From Arenimonas sp. (GTDB lineage: Bacteria; Pseudomonadota; Alphaproteobacteria; Rhizobiales; Rhizobiaceae): 64,000 bases of DNA. The position numbers and the translations under genes are program-made. The stretch covers positions 62,001 to 126,000 of the forward strand of contig JAIBEK010000028.1 in the NCBI GenBank assembly GCA_019459145.1. The letters run 5' to 3'. Below are positions 25,779-35,036 of the stretch, piece by piece; within the stretch, counting starts at the first letter, position 1, and each line of letters opens with the position of its first letter. Under the pieces are notes generated by a model. The model searched no databases. It saw nothing but the letters and a program-made list of their open reading frames with translations, and was not told the origin of the DNA.

Positions 25779-27184
25779 AATTCCAACGCATCCAAAATAG
25801 CATTGACATTTTCTGGCTGCAGCGCCCAACGGTATGCGGGATGAATTTCCCAACCGTATCCAAAATCGACAATTTCATGACCCAGAAAACGGGATTCTTC
25901 AAAATACTTTCTTACTATATTTCCGTCAGCCTCCACTTTTCTGGCCGTAATGAAATCGATTTTATATAGAAACTGTATGAGCGCGCGAGAACTAATTGCC
26001 TTCCCGTTTGTAAATGTAAAATTGTTTTGTTGGATTATATTTGTAAGTTTCTTAGACAATTGATCAGTAGTAAACGTATAGCTCGTGGCCGCTCTCCTCT
26101 CTATTTTTGTCGGCTTCATCGCAAGAAGCAAACGTTCAATCTGCGGCAATTCACTCTTGAACTCATTTATGATATCCTGAAGTCTTTCTTGTGAGTACAT
26201 TTCAAATATACTATTTAGGTCTTGTGATGATATTATCGTAGCGCTGCGCTTATTTGCACACTTTGCAGCAAGTCTAAATAACTTCACTAAATCACGCGGC
26301 CTCGCTCGCGTAAGTGACAGCAAGATCTTGTGAACTGGTCGATCCTCCCATTTTCCTTTTCCGGAAAAGCGAGGTTCAATAACTTCCTTTAGAATAAGGC
26401 TCGTAATTTGGCCCTGATCAAGTTTATCGATAGCCTGTTGGGTGTACTCCAATTTGAAGAACGTGGCGATTCTTTTGGCAATCACCCGGATGATGTCATC
26501 ATTGATCCACCTCAGCCAAATAACGTTTCCTTCGATTTTGTCCGTGGATTCGTCTGATGTTCGTACTAAGAAGTACACATCGCTTCTGAGACCGATCCGG
26601 AACCGGATGCGCGGATGCTTACCTCCAATATCGCGAATAGCATTCAGCAATGCTGAAATATTTGTTATATCGTCAGGATTTGCTTTCCATCCGCGATCTA
26701 TGTCATCGATGTAAATGTTAATCGAGCGTGCCTCGCCACTGCCCAAGCTCTGTTCGTCCAGCCATCTCACTATTAATTCAGCAAGAGAATTAGCTGAGGC
26801 CTTCTCTAATTCGGGAAGTTGATTGAGCATTGCTTGCTCAAACAGTGCACCCAGTATTTCCCTCAAGATTCCCGTCTTCCAGACAGCAATTCTGCGGACG
26901 AATTGGTCATTTGGGTTGGCGTCAGTCTGGACGTTAAGCAATGCATCTGGCTGCAACCAGACGCAGGGGACATGAGCCTCTACATCGGATAGGTAGGCCC
27001 GCTTAAGAAGTGCGCTTTTGCCCACTCCTTTGTGGCCGACAAGAACCCGGACAGGGAGATTGGACGTCAGGGAGTCGTACGCCATATTCCGATAGAAGTA
27101 TTCCTTTAGGCGCTCGTCATCCTCGTTTTCTGCATCATCCGCACCAAATATCTGTTGTATTGTAGCATCGTCAAATGTGTGCAC
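25775..27184 (-). CDS. P-loop ATPase, Sll1717-like / KAP-like
   Basis: A 469-residue predicted NTPase. Walker A is GHKGVGKS at about 50-57; Walker B is INIYIDDID at about 155-163; a sensor-like strand FRIGLRSDVYF follows near 195. The remainder is helical with a probable winged-helix-like C-terminus. It resembles the P-loop ATPases annotated as the Sll1717 family, which are found in accessory and defence-rich regions and have no established function. The start is GTG at 27184. It forms an operon with the membrane protein downstream. AT-rich codon use (one 60-base line at 26041 has 25 G+C) marks it as foreign. Confidence 0.8.
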   Translation of the reverse strand: MHTFDDATIQQIFGADDAENEDDERLKEYFYRNMAYDSLTSNLPVRVLVGHKGVGKSALLKRAYLSDVEAHVPCVWLQPDALLNVQTDANPNDQFVRRIAVWKTGILREILGALFEQAMLNQLPELEKASANSLAELIVRWLDEQSLGSGEARSINIYIDDIDRGWKANPDDITNISALLNAIRDIGGKHPRIRFRIGLRSDVYFLVRTSDESTDKIEGNVIWLRWINDDIIRVIAKRIATFFKLEYTQQAIDKLDQGQITSLILKEVIEPRFSGKGKWEDRPVHKILLSLTRARPRDLVKLFRLAAKCANKRSATIISSQDLNSIFEMYSQERLQDIINEFKSELPQIERLLLAMKPTKIERRAATSYTFTTDQLSKKLTNIIQQNNFTFTNGKAISSRALIQFLYKIDFITARKVEADGNIVRKYFEESRFLGHEIVDFGYGWEIHPAYRWALQPENVNAILDALEL

Positions 27185-27368
27185 CTGATGACCCCAGATT
27201 CATCGTCAACATCCATATCTTAGATAAGCCGGCTTTTAATTTACGCACAACTGTCGTTTGTGTCCTGAAGCTAAATTCTCCGTCCGCTTCTTCATCCTGT
27301 AAGCCTTGCGCGTAGCGCCCCGCGAACTTACAGCATCTCCGGCCAAAATCCCTCCCCTCCCCCACGCA

Positions 27369-27398
27369 CAAAAAAACCGCCGGATCGCTCCGGCGGCT
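27369..27398 (-). terminator. Rho-independent terminator
   Basis: On the minus strand: stem GCCGCCGGA / TCCGGCGG with a short loop followed by seven T. It lies just behind the 27425-27814 gene and ends its transcript before the AT-rich island. Confidence 0.85.
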
Positions 27399-27424
27399 TC
27401 TTCAATTCCAATCGCCCACCCGTC

Positions 27425-27814
27425 TCAGACGAACTGCGACAACCCCGGGACCGAGGCCACCACTTCGTCGACGACTTCGTCGCCGGCATATTCGCGGGCG
27501 GCGGTCATGGTTTCCTTGGCGAGCTTGGAGATTTCGCCCATGCCGAGGCCCTGGGCCATCAGCTGCTGGCCAAGCCCCATGATGCCGCCGCCGCCGATGG
27601 CGCTCATCAGGCCGCCGAGCAGGCCCTTGCCTTCGCCCTCGCCATTATACTTGGCGACGAGCTCGAGCGCGCCGGGGACGGATTCGATCATCTTGGCGAC
27701 CGGGCCGTCGGCGGCTTCGCGCTGGAGGAAGCCGAGCATCATGCCGACCGACTTTTCAGCCACGGCCGGTTCGATGCCGACCTTGTCGGCGATGCGGTTT
27801 ACGAGTTCGTTCAT
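27425..27814 (-). CDS. Small glycine-rich protein (DUF2267/DUF937-like)
   Basis: A 129-residue soluble protein. The N-terminal 60 residues (MNELVNRIADKVGIEPAVAEKSVGMMLGFL) are helical. A Gly/Met-rich middle (GLLGGLMSAIGGGGIMGLGQQL) is followed by a helical C-terminus ending VPGLSQFV. It looks like the rhizobial proteins assigned to DUF2267 or DUF937; function is unknown. A GGAGG site precedes the ATG, a perfect 16-base palindrome lies 22 bases upstream, and a terminator follows, so it is a monocistronic, probably regulated gene. Confidence 0.75.
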   Translation of the reverse strand: MNELVNRIADKVGIEPAVAEKSVGMMLGFLQREAADGPVAKMIESVPGALELVAKYNGEGEGKGLLGGLMSAIGGGGIMGLGQQLMAQGLGMGEISKLAKETMTAAREYAGDEVVDEVVASVPGLSQFV

Positions 27815-27835
27815 GGTGAGCCTCCTGGTGCAAAA

Positions 27836-27851
27836 TTGACGTTAACGTCAA
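27836..27851. promoter_or_regulatory. Perfect palindrome upstream of the small glycine-rich protein gene
   Basis: TTGACGTTAACGTCAA is self-complementary over 16 bases. It sits where a repressor would block the minus-strand promoter. Its shape recalls operators of MerR-type regulators of acyl-CoA metabolism, but the binding protein is unknown. The rest of the gap to 28119 (about 270 bases) shows no gene; it may hold the promoter of the HerA-like gene. Confidence 0.6.
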
Positions 27852-28119
27852 CGTAATTGAAGTTTCCGGTGAACTCAAGCGGCGAGCCGCCCAAGGCCGC
27901 ATTTCTCCGCAGCGTGTTTTTTCTCCCGGCGCAACTGTCCGGGGCGCATCTGTCCCCGGCGTATTCGTCCGAAATTCCGGCACGCGACGCTGGCTGGCGC
28001 GCTGTTGTCGATGTTTCACACTATCCTTATAACAGCAAGGTGACGATTCAGGGAATGACGGGGCCGGCGCATGCGCCCGGCTTGTGCCCGTCGGCCAAAA
28101 CAGGGACGGAACGCGGTTC

Positions 28120-29700
28120 ATGCTTCAAGACGGAAAGCTCTATATCGGTACCAGCCGCAATCCCGACGACAGCCTCAACAAGGGCGAATATCTCGATCTC
28201 AAATACGGCAATCGCCACGGCATCGTCACCGGCGCCACCGGCACCGGCAAGACGGTGACGCTGCAGGTGCTCGCCGAGAGCTTTTCCAATGCCGGCGTGC
28301 CGGTGTTCTGCGCCGACATCAAGGGCGATCTCTCCGGCATCGCCGTGATGGGCGAGAAGAAGGACTGGGTCGACCAGCGCGCCGCGCAGATCGGCTTCGA
28401 CGATTTCGACTATCAGCAGTTCCCGGTGATCTTCTGGGATCTCTACGGCGAGCAGGGCCACCGCGTGCGCACCACGGTTGCCGAAATGGGCCCGCTTCTG
28501 CTGTCGCGGCTGATGGATGCGTCGGAGGCGCAGGAAGGCGTCTTGAACATCGCCTTCAAGATCGCCGACCAGGGCGGCCTGCCGCTGCTCGATCTGAAAG
28601 ACCTGCAGGCGCTGTTGAACTATATGGGCGAGCATGCGAGCGAGTTGTCCAGCCAGTTCGGCCTCATTTCCAAGGCCTCGGTCGGCTCGCTGCAGCGCGG
28701 CCTGCTGGTGCTGGAACAGCAGGGCGCGGAACATTTCTTCGGCGAACCGGCGCTCGCCGTCACCGACATCATGCGCACGACGAATGACGGGCGCGGGGCG
28801 ATCTCGGTGCTGGCCGCCGACAAGCTGATGATGAACCCTAGGCTCTATTCGACCTTCCTCCTGTGGCTGCTGTCCGAGCTGTTCGAGGAACTGCCGGAAG
28901 TGGGCGATCCGGACAAGCCGAAGCTGGTGTTCTTCTTCGACGAGGCGCATCTCTTGTTCAACGACGCGCCAAAAGTGCTGGTCGAGCGCATCGAGCAGGT
29001 GGTGCGGCTGATCCGCTCCAAGGGCGTCGGCGTCTATTTTGTCACGCAGAACCCGCTCGACGTGCCCGACACCGTGCTGGCGCAGATGGGCAATCGCATC
29101 CAGCATGCGCTGCGCGCCTATACGCCGCGCGAGCAGAAGGCGGTGAAGACGGCGGCGACCACTTTCCGCCCCAACCCGGCCTTCGACTGCGAGACCGCGA
29201 TCACCATGCTCGGTATCGGCGAGGCGCTGGTCTCGACGCTGCAGGCCAAGGGCGTGCCCTCGATCGTCGAGCGCACGCTGGTGCGCCCGCCGGCCGGCCG
29301 GCCCGGACCGATCAGCGAGGCCGAGCGCCGCGCGGTGATCAATGTGAGCCCGGTCGCCGGCGTCTATGACAAGGATCTCGACCGGGAATCGGCCTATGAG
29401 ATCCTGATGGCCCGCGAACAGAAGGCGGCCGAGGCCGAGGCCGCCCGCCGGGCCGCCGAGGAGCGTGAGGCGCGCGGCGAGGAAAAGGATTCGGCCGCCG
29501 GCCGCTGGTCGCTGCCGGGCTTCGGCGACAAGGACGATGACGATGACGACCGCCCGACGAAAAAGACCACGACGCGGCGGACCTCCGGCTACCAGCGCGA
29601 GACGGTGATCGAGGCGGCGATGAAGAGTGCGGCCCGCTCGGTCGCCAACTCGGTCGGACGCGCCATCGTGCGCGGGATCTTGGGGAGTTTGAAACGGTAA
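28120..29700 (+). CDS. HerA-like (DUF853) P-loop ATPase
   Basis: A 526-residue ATPase of the DUF853/YjgR group within the HerA/FtsK superfamily. Walker A is GATGTGKT near residue 46, followed by the conserved DIKGDLSG strand and Walker [13 protein letters not shown]. The C-terminal 100 residues are highly charged and Lys/Arg-rich. These proteins are widespread housekeeping ATPases without a settled role. The start at 28120 is chosen ([14 protein letters not shown]); a GTG 36 bases upstream is possible. Codon use is native, unlike the P-loop ATPase at 26-27 kb, to which it is not closely related. Confidence 0.88.
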   Translation: MLQDGKLYIGTSRNPDDSLNKGEYLDLKYGNRHGIVTGATGTGKTVTLQVLAESFSNAGVPVFCADIKGDLSGIAVMGEKKDWVDQRAAQIGFDDFDYQQFPVIFWDLYGEQGHRVRTTVAEMGPLLLSRLMDASEAQEGVLNIAFKIADQGGLPLLDLKDLQALLNYMGEHASELSSQFGLISKASVGSLQRGLLVLEQQGAEHFFGEPALAVTDIMRTTNDGRGAISVLAADKLMMNPRLYSTFLLWLLSELFEELPEVGDPDKPKLVFFFDEAHLLFNDAPKVLVERIEQVVRLIRSKGVGVYFVTQNPLDVPDTVLAQMGNRIQHALRAYTPREQKAVKTAATTFRPNPAFDCETAITMLGIGEALVSTLQAKGVPSIVERTLVRPPAGRPGPISEAERRAVINVSPVAGVYDKDLDRESAYEILMAREQKAAEAEAARRAAEEREARGEEKDSAAGRWSLPGFGDKDDDDDDRPTKKTTTRRTSGYQRETVIEAAMKSAARSVANSVGRAIVRGILGSLKR

Positions 29701-29861
29701 CCCGTCCCCTCCCCCGGCGGCGCGGCCCCGGCACAACCCCGCCGGGGATGTACTCGAACGGAGCCGCAACCACCGCACGCACACAAAATGAACACAAACA
29801 AAAAGTTGACGCCGGACAGGCGAGCGTGTATCTATGGCTGATCGATACTTTGTTTGCCGAT

Positions 29862-29914
29862 ATTTGTTTATGGCGCTTGCGCCTCTGGACGAACTTCCCC
29901 CTCTCAAAAGTCGA
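29862..29914 (+). promoter_or_regulatory. Conserved 5' leader element of the first csp gene
   Basis: TTTGTTTA, a GGCGCTTGCGCC hairpin, a spacer ending TTCCCC, then CTCTCAAAAGTCGA. The same order of blocks occurs before the second csp gene (37612-37659). It lies in a long 5' untranslated region, as usual for cold-shock genes, and is a likely RNA control element. Confidence 0.6.
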
Positions 29915-29970
29915 AAACAACCGTCGAGCGTCGTTCGGCGGACATCAATGCTGCTATGAAAGGGTTCGTC

Positions 29971-30180
29971 ATGACCACCGGCACAGTAAAATGGTTCAAC
30001 TCCACCAAGGGCTTCGGCTTCATTCAGCCTGACAACGGCGGCGCGGACGTATTCGTCCACATCTCGGCTGTAGAACGCGCCGGCATGCGCGACCTCGTCG
30101 AAGGCCAGAAGATCTCGTTCGAACTGGAACGCGACAACAAGTCGGGCAAGATGTCCGCCGGCCAGCTGCAGGCCGCTTGA
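29971..30180 (+). CDS. cspA: CspA-family cold-shock protein
   Basis: A 69-residue single-domain nucleic-acid chaperone that melts mRNA structure at low temperature. RNP1 (KGFGFI) and RNP2 (VFVHIS) are intact. The start at 29971 follows AAAGGG six bases upstream. It has a long leader with the conserved element described at 29862-29914 and ends in a strong terminator. A fatty-acid desaturase gene follows. The second copy at 37713 differs mainly in the C-terminal half. Confidence 0.95.
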   Translation: MTTGTVKWFNSTKGFGFIQPDNGGADVFVHISAVERAGMRDLVEGQKISFELERDNKSGKMSAGQLQAA

Positions 30181-30237
30181 AGCTTCAGCTAGCCGCGACC
30201 ACGGATGTACTGGCGTGGCGGGCTTAAAGAAGTTGAG

Positions 30238-30264
30238 AAGGCCAGGCGGATGTCTGGCCTTTTT
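30238..30264 (+). terminator. Rho-independent terminator of cspA
   Basis: Stem AAGGCCAG / CTGGCCTT with an 8-base loop followed by TTTTT. The stretch before it (GACCACGGATGTAC) is shared with the region behind the second csp gene. Confidence 0.85.
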
Positions 30265-30407
30265 GCGTTTGCGGCGCCTTGAACGCTTAGGATGCAAACG
30301 CGAAATACAATCGTTAAGATTGCATATGTGGCCCTGGCAATGACGCACGGGGTCGCAGAGGAAGCCAGCGCCGGCTTGTCGCGCTCGAAACCAACGGATC
30401 GGACTTC

Positions 30408-31454
30408 ATGAACGCCCACGTCACCATCCACGCACCTGCTGCACCTGCCGAAGAGAATGTCGGCGCGTGGTTGAAGATCCTGGCGCGCTATCGACAGCCG
30501 CGCCTTAGGCGCAGCGTCTTCGAACTGGTCATCACGCTCGTTCCGTTCGTGCTGTTCTGGACGCTTGCTTATCTCTCCCTGGTCAACGGCGTCTGGCTCG
30601 GCCTGATCGCCATCGTTCCGGCCGGCATTTTCCTTCTGCGCCTGTTCATGATCCAGCATGATTGCGGCCACGGCTCGTTCTTCGCCCGCCGCGGTCTCGA
30701 CGACTGGACCGGCCGGCTGATCGGCGTTTTGACGCTCACCCCTTACGGCTATTGGCGCCGGGCGCACGCTGCCCACCATGCCAGCGCCGGCAATCTCGAC
30801 GAGCGCGGCATCGGCGACATCACCACGCTGACGCTTGAGGAATATCGCGCGCTTTCGCCGCGCAGCCGGCTCGGCTATCGCCTCTATCGCCATCCGGCGG
30901 TGATGTTCGGCATCGGCCCGGCCTTTCTCTTCCTGTTCAAGCAGCGCCTGCCGTTTGGCATGATGAAGGACGGCGCGCAGCCGTGGATCTCGACCATGGG
31001 CACCAATCTCGGCATTGCGGTGGTGTCTGCCCTGATGATCTGGGCCGTCGGCCTCGTGCCCTTCCTCGTCATCCACCTGCCGATCGTGCTGATCGCCGGT
31101 GCCACCGGCATCTGGCTGTTCTATGTCCAGCACCAGTTCGAGGAAACGCACTGGTCGAAGGGCGATGACTGGCAGTTTCCCAAGGCCGCGCTGCACGGCG
31201 CCTCGCATTACGACCTGCCGCTCGCCTTGCGCTGGCTGACCGGCAATATCGGCATTCACCACGTCCACCACCTGGCCAGCCGCATTCCCTATTACCGCCT
31301 GCCGGAAGTGCTGCGCGACCATCCGCAACTCGCCGGCATCGGCCGCATCACGCTGCGCGACAGCTTTGCCTGCGTCAATCTCGCCCTTTGGGACGAGAAG
31401 CGCGGCCGGCTGCTCTCCTTCCGCGAGGCCGAAAGCGCGCTTGCCGCCACCTGA
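30408..31454 (+). CDS. Membrane fatty-acid desaturase
   Basis: A 348-residue integral-membrane di-iron desaturase. The three histidine boxes are HDCGH, HAAHH and HHVHH, with four membrane segments around them. It introduces a double bond into acyl lipids to keep membranes fluid. Its place next to a cold-shock gene fits a cold-adaptation role, though the csp terminator separates their transcripts. The acyl position of attack is unknown. Confidence 0.9.
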   Translation: MNAHVTIHAPAAPAEENVGAWLKILARYRQPRLRRSVFELVITLVPFVLFWTLAYLSLVNGVWLGLIAIVPAGIFLLRLFMIQHDCGHGSFFARRGLDDWTGRLIGVLTLTPYGYWRRAHAAHHASAGNLDERGIGDITTLTLEEYRALSPRSRLGYRLYRHPAVMFGIGPAFLFLFKQRLPFGMMKDGAQPWISTMGTNLGIAVVSALMIWAVGLVPFLVIHLPIVLIAGATGIWLFYVQHQFEETHWSKGDDWQFPKAALHGASHYDLPLALRWLTGNIGIHHVHHLASRIPYYRLPEVLRDHPQLAGIGRITLRDSFACVNLALWDEKRGRLLSFREAESALAAT

Positions 31455-31526
31455 TCCGCCGGCGGCCAGTCCCAAGCCGGCCGCGGCACTAAAACCGACA
31501 CCACGTCAGATTTTCAAGGACCGACC

Positions 31527-31814
31527 ATGCTCGAACTCACCCCCGTCCAGATCCGCGGACTGAAACTTGCCAAGGATGGCGACCTCTTCCCCGCCGAAGG
31601 CAATAACTGGACCCACCTCAATGCCCAGGTGACCTATGCGCGCACCGACCGCTTCAAGGAGCGGCCGCAGAAGATCAAGTCGATTAAGACGAATACCGTC
31701 AACGAACTGCGCGAGCATGGCCTGTTGCAGCCGGTCAATCCCGACACCGCCGTCGAGCAATCCGCCCATGGCATCACCATGGCCGGCAAGATGTGGCTGC
31801 TGCAGAACAAGTAA
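31527..31814 (+). CDS. Hypothetical protein
   Basis: A 95-residue basic, soluble protein (MLELTPVQIRGLKLAKDGDLFPAE...). AAGGA lies seven bases before the ATG. It contains a helical IKSIKTNTVNELREHGLL segment and ends TMAGKMWLLQNK. No domain is recognised. It follows the desaturase on the same strand and is followed by a repeat. Coding is supported by codon bias and the ribosome site. Confidence 0.65.
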   Translation: MLELTPVQIRGLKLAKDGDLFPAEGNNWTHLNAQVTYARTDRFKERPQKIKSIKTNTVNELREHGLLQPVNPDTAVEQSAHGITMAGKMWLLQNK

Positions 31815-31838
31815 GAAGGCAAGTGGCGTCCGCTTGCC

Positions 31839-31876
31839 TTCTCCGCAGCGAGGAGAAGGTGGCGCGTAGCGCCGCC
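31839..31876. repeat. Short RIME-like hairpin
   Basis: CTTCTCCGCAGCGAGGAGAAG followed by GGTGGCGCGTAGCGCC, a fragment of the intergenic repeat family; it lies between convergent genes. Confidence 0.65.
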
Positions 31877-31928
31877 CGCGTCGCGCCACAATTCCCGGAA
31901 CCGGCACCCCGGCTCCGGGAGGATTGCT

Positions 31929-32975
31929 TCAGAACGTCGCGCTGTCGATGACGAAGCGGTACTTCACATCGCCCTTCTGCATCCGGTCATAGGCTTCGTC
32001 GATCTTCTGGATCGGGATCATCTCGATCTCCGACACGATGCCGTGCTCTGCGCAGAAATCGAGCATTTCCTGAGTCTCAGTGATGCCGCCGATCAGCGAA
32101 CCGGCAATCGAGCGGCGCTTGAAGATGAGCGAAAAAATGCTCGGCGACGGATGCGGATGCTCCGGGACGCCGACCAGCGTCAAAGTCCCGTCCCGCTTCA
32201 GAAGATTGGTGAAGGCGTCCAGATTGTGGCTCGCCGCGACCGTGTTGAGGATGAAGTCGAAGCTGTTGGCATGCTTTGCCATCTCATCGGCATCCTTCGA
32301 GACGACCACCTCGTCGGCTCCGAGTTCATGCGCATCCTGGCGTTTGCTTTCCGAGGTGGTGAAGGCCACGACATGGGCGCCCATTGCATGAGCGAGCTTG
32401 ATGCCCATGTGGCCGAGGCCGCCGATCCCGACGATGCCGACCTTCTGGCCCGGACCGACCCGCCAGTGGCGTAGCGGCGAATAAGTGGTGATACCGGCGC
32501 ACAGAAGCGGAGCGACGGCAGCCAGTTGAGCTTCCGGATGGCTGATCTTCAGCACAAACTTGTCCTTGACCACGATCGACTGCGCATAACCGCCAAGCGT
32601 ATGGCCCGGTTCGTCTGCGGTGGCGCCGTTATAGGTGCCCGTGAAACCGTGCTCGCAATACTGCTCCAGCCCGTCGTCGCAGGCATAGCAATGCTGACAG
32701 CTGTCGACCATGCAGCCGACACCGACGGTGTCGCCGATCTTGAACTTCGTCACGCCGCTGCCGACGGCCGTCACATGACCGGCGATCTCGTGGCCGGGCA
32801 CGCAGGGGTAGATCGTGCCGCCCCATTCCGAGCGGACCGTGTGCAGGTCGGAATGGCAGACGCCGCAATAGGCGATCTTGATCTCAACATCGTCCGGCCC
32901 GACATCGCGGCGGAAGATGTTCATGGGCTCGAGCGGTTTGTCGGCTGCATTGGCGCCGAAGGCTCTTACAAACAT
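31929..32975 (-). CDS. NAD(P)-dependent zinc alcohol dehydrogenase (cinnamyl-alcohol-type)
   Basis: A 348-residue medium-chain dehydrogenase of the YahK/cinnamyl-alcohol group, which reduces aldehydes with NADPH. Catalytic zinc ligands are in CGVCHSDLH and PGHE; the structural zinc loop is CQHCYACDDGLEQYC; the cofactor fold is GIVGIGGLGHMGIKLA. The start at 32975 follows AAGGAGAAC. It is behind the cupin gene on the same strand, and both are divergent from a LysR regulator that may control them. Confidence 0.93.
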   Translation of the reverse strand: MFVRAFGANAADKPLEPMNIFRRDVGPDDVEIKIAYCGVCHSDLHTVRSEWGGTIYPCVPGHEIAGHVTAVGSGVTKFKIGDTVGVGCMVDSCQHCYACDDGLEQYCEHGFTGTYNGATADEPGHTLGGYAQSIVVKDKFVLKISHPEAQLAAVAPLLCAGITTYSPLRHWRVGPGQKVGIVGIGGLGHMGIKLAHAMGAHVVAFTTSESKRQDAHELGADEVVVSKDADEMAKHANSFDFILNTVAASHNLDAFTNLLKRDGTLTLVGVPEHPHPSPSIFSLIFKRRSIAGSLIGGITETQEMLDFCAEHGIVSEIEMIPIQKIDEAYDRMQKGDVKYRFVIDSATF

Positions 32976-33103
32976 GGGCGTTCTCCTTTGGGTATGGAAA
33001 CGGTCTGAAGCGGGCAATCTCGAATGGATTGCGCGTCGCGTGGGGCGGTCACTGACCGCGGTGGGATCAGAATGAATGTTGTCTTAGCGGCAGCGGCGTC
33101 GGC

Positions 33104-33499
33104 TCAGCCAGCGTATTGCGCGGCGGTAACCGGTTCGAGCCAGTCGACGGTCTTGCCGTCGAGCGCCTCGTGGATGGCGATATGGGTCATGGCGACGGTC
33201 GCCGAGGCGCCGTGCCAGTGCTTTTCGCCGGGCGCGAACCAGACGACGTCGCCGGGGCGGATCTCCTCGATCGGTCCGCCCTCACGCTGAACGAGGCCGA
33301 GGCCCGCCGTGACGATCAGCGTCTGGCCGAGCGGATGGGTGTGCCAGGCGGTGCGGGCGCCGGGCTCGAAGGTGACGGCAACGCCATTGGCGCGGGCCGG
33401 CGCTTCGGCCTGGAACAGCGGATCGATGCGCACGCTGCCGGTGAACCAGTCCGCCGGACCAATGGCCGAGGGTCGCGATCCCAGTCTCTTGATGTCCAT
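33104..33499 (-). CDS. Cupin-domain protein
   Basis: A 131-residue single cupin with metal-binding motifs [17 protein letters not shown] and [13 protein letters not shown]. It resembles the small cupins found next to carboxymuconolactone decarboxylase-like proteins and alcohol dehydrogenases. GGGAG lies six bases before the start at 33499. It is divergent from the LysR regulator (124 bases), with the zinc alcohol dehydrogenase behind it. The arrangement is common in proteobacteria for aldehyde or stress-responsive loci; the function is inferred. Confidence 0.85.
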   Translation of the reverse strand: MDIKRLGSRPSAIGPADWFTGSVRIDPLFQAEAPARANGVAVTFEPGARTAWHTHPLGQTLIVTAGLGLVQREGGPIEEIRPGDVVWFAPGEKHWHGASATVAMTHIAIHEALDGKTVDWLEPVTAAQYAG

Positions 33500-33622
33500 G
33501 ATGCGCTCCCGCAGGCCTTGTTGAGCGGGGTGGCTTACCACCCCTTGCGACAGACCATAGCGGATCTGGTTTAATTCGATTAGACTACATAAAGAGATTG
33601 CACCTATATCAAGGATCAATGA

Positions 33623-34519
33623 ATGCGGCGCGAAGAGCTTGGCGACCTGATGGCGTTTCGCAGCGTGGCCGAGGAGCGCAGCTTTACCCGCGCGGCGGCA
33701 AGGCTCGGCACGTCGCAGTCCTCGCTCAGCCTGATCGTGCGACGGCTCGAGGAAAGGCTCGGCGTGCGGCTTCTCACCCGCACCACCCGCAGCCTTGCCC
33801 CGACGGAGGCTGGCGAACGGTTGCTGGCGGCACTCGGGCCCGCCTTCGACAGCATCGAACAGGAGCTCGAGGTTCTCGGCCAATACCGGGACCGGCCGGC
33901 CGGCAGTTTCCGCATCACCGCCACGCAGCACGCGATCGACACGGTGCTGTGGCCGGCGCTCGCCCCGGTGCTCAGGCATAATCCCGATATCAAGGTCGAG
34001 CTGTTCTCCGACCTGGCGCTGACCGACATCGTCGCCGAGCGCTTCGACGCCGGGGTGCGGTTCGGCGAGCAGGTGGAAAAGGACATGGTGGCGGTGCGCA
34101 TCGCACCCGATGCACGCCTCGTGGTGGTCGGTTCACCGGCCTACCTGGCGAACCGGCCCATGCCGCTTTCGCCGCGCGACCTCACCCAGCACGACTGCAT
34201 CAACACCCGCCTTCCGACCTATGGCGGCATCTACGCCTGGGAATTCGAGAAGGAGGGACAGGAAATCCGGGTCAGGGTCGACGGGCAACTGGTGTTCAAC
34301 GATGTCCGACAGGTGCTGACCGCAGCGCTCGACGGGTACGGCCTGGCCTTCCTGTTCGAGGACATGGTGCGCGATCACCTGGCGCAGGGCCGCCTGCTTG
34401 CCGTGCTCGACGACTGGACGCCGCCGTTTACCGGCTACCATCTCTATTATCCGAGCCGCCGCCATGCCTCGCCGGCCTTTTCGCTGCTGGTCAATGCGCT
34501 GCGGTATCAGCGGTCCTGA
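33623..34519 (+). CDS. LysR-family transcriptional regulator
   Basis: A 298-residue LysR regulator. The N-terminal helix-turn-helix is [37 protein letters not shown] (about residues 20-58) and the rest is the periplasmic-binding-like effector domain. It is divergent from the cupin-dehydrogenase pair and probably controls it. Its 3' end overlaps the convergent small membrane-protein gene by 13 bases. Confidence 0.9.
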   Translation: MRREELGDLMAFRSVAEERSFTRAAARLGTSQSSLSLIVRRLEERLGVRLLTRTTRSLAPTEAGERLLAALGPAFDSIEQELEVLGQYRDRPAGSFRITATQHAIDTVLWPALAPVLRHNPDIKVELFSDLALTDIVAERFDAGVRFGEQVEKDMVAVRIAPDARLVVVGSPAYLANRPMPLSPRDLTQHDCINTRLPTYGGIYAWEFEKEGQEIRVRVDGQLVFNDVRQVLTAALDGYGLAFLFEDMVRDHLAQGRLLAVLDDWTPPFTGYHLYYPSRRHASPAFSLLVNALRYQRS

Positions 34520-34761
34520 CGCCGCTGCCGCTTGCGCCACTCCTTGAAGAGGGCAAGGGCCACGCCGATGGCCAACCCCGGAAGGGCGGCCATGACGCCG
34601 ATCGACACCGCGCCCATTTCGCAACCGCCCGAATCGCCCGGCGTGCCGCAACGCGGGTCGAAAGCATGGGCCAGCGCCAGCACCAGCAGCGTGGTTGCGA
34701 TCGGCAGGCCGACAAGGCCGAGCAGGCCGTAGGTTACCACCCTTGCAATCGATCCAATCAT
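34507..34761 (-). CDS. Small two-helix membrane protein
   Basis: An 84-residue protein with two hydrophobic segments (VVTYGLLGLVGLPIATTLLVLALA and a second from about residue 55) around a loop holding two cysteines (PRCGTPGDSGGCEM), ending in a basic tail. GGAG precedes the ATG at 34761. The function is unknown. It is convergent with the LysR gene. Confidence 0.6.
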   Translation of the reverse strand: MIGSIARVVTYGLLGLVGLPIATTLLVLALAHAFDPRCGTPGDSGGCEMGAVSIGVMAALPGLAIGVALALFKEWRKRQRRQDR

Positions 34762-35036
34762 CCCACGCTCCGCAAACCGGGTCCATTTCAGCGAGCCTTG
34801 GCCAGAATAGGTCACTCACCACGGAAGGAAAGCCTCCGGCCCGCAGGAATCGGAACCCTGCCTTCCGGCTTCGGACGGCTAGGCCTTGCCTGCCATTGAA
34901 CACGCCCTAAAGTTATGTTTTGTAGATTATGAAATCCCCTTTAAATTGCATTTGGCTGGGTGTATCTTTTGTCGGAACGCGCATGAACGCGCGCGGCGGC
35001 GGCCTGGGTGAGCATTCCGCCGCATGGGGGGACATG

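Noticed and set aside
25167..27184. Integrated plasmid partition (ParA-like) unit
   Set aside because: The ATPase lacks the deviant Walker A of ParA and the partner is a membrane protein; no parS-like repeats were seen.
28048..30348. Long open frame on the minus strand opposite the HerA-like gene and cspA
   Set aside because: It is antisense to clear genes, rich in Arg, His and Gly, and has no family look. High-GC genes with strong third-position bias leave such frames open.
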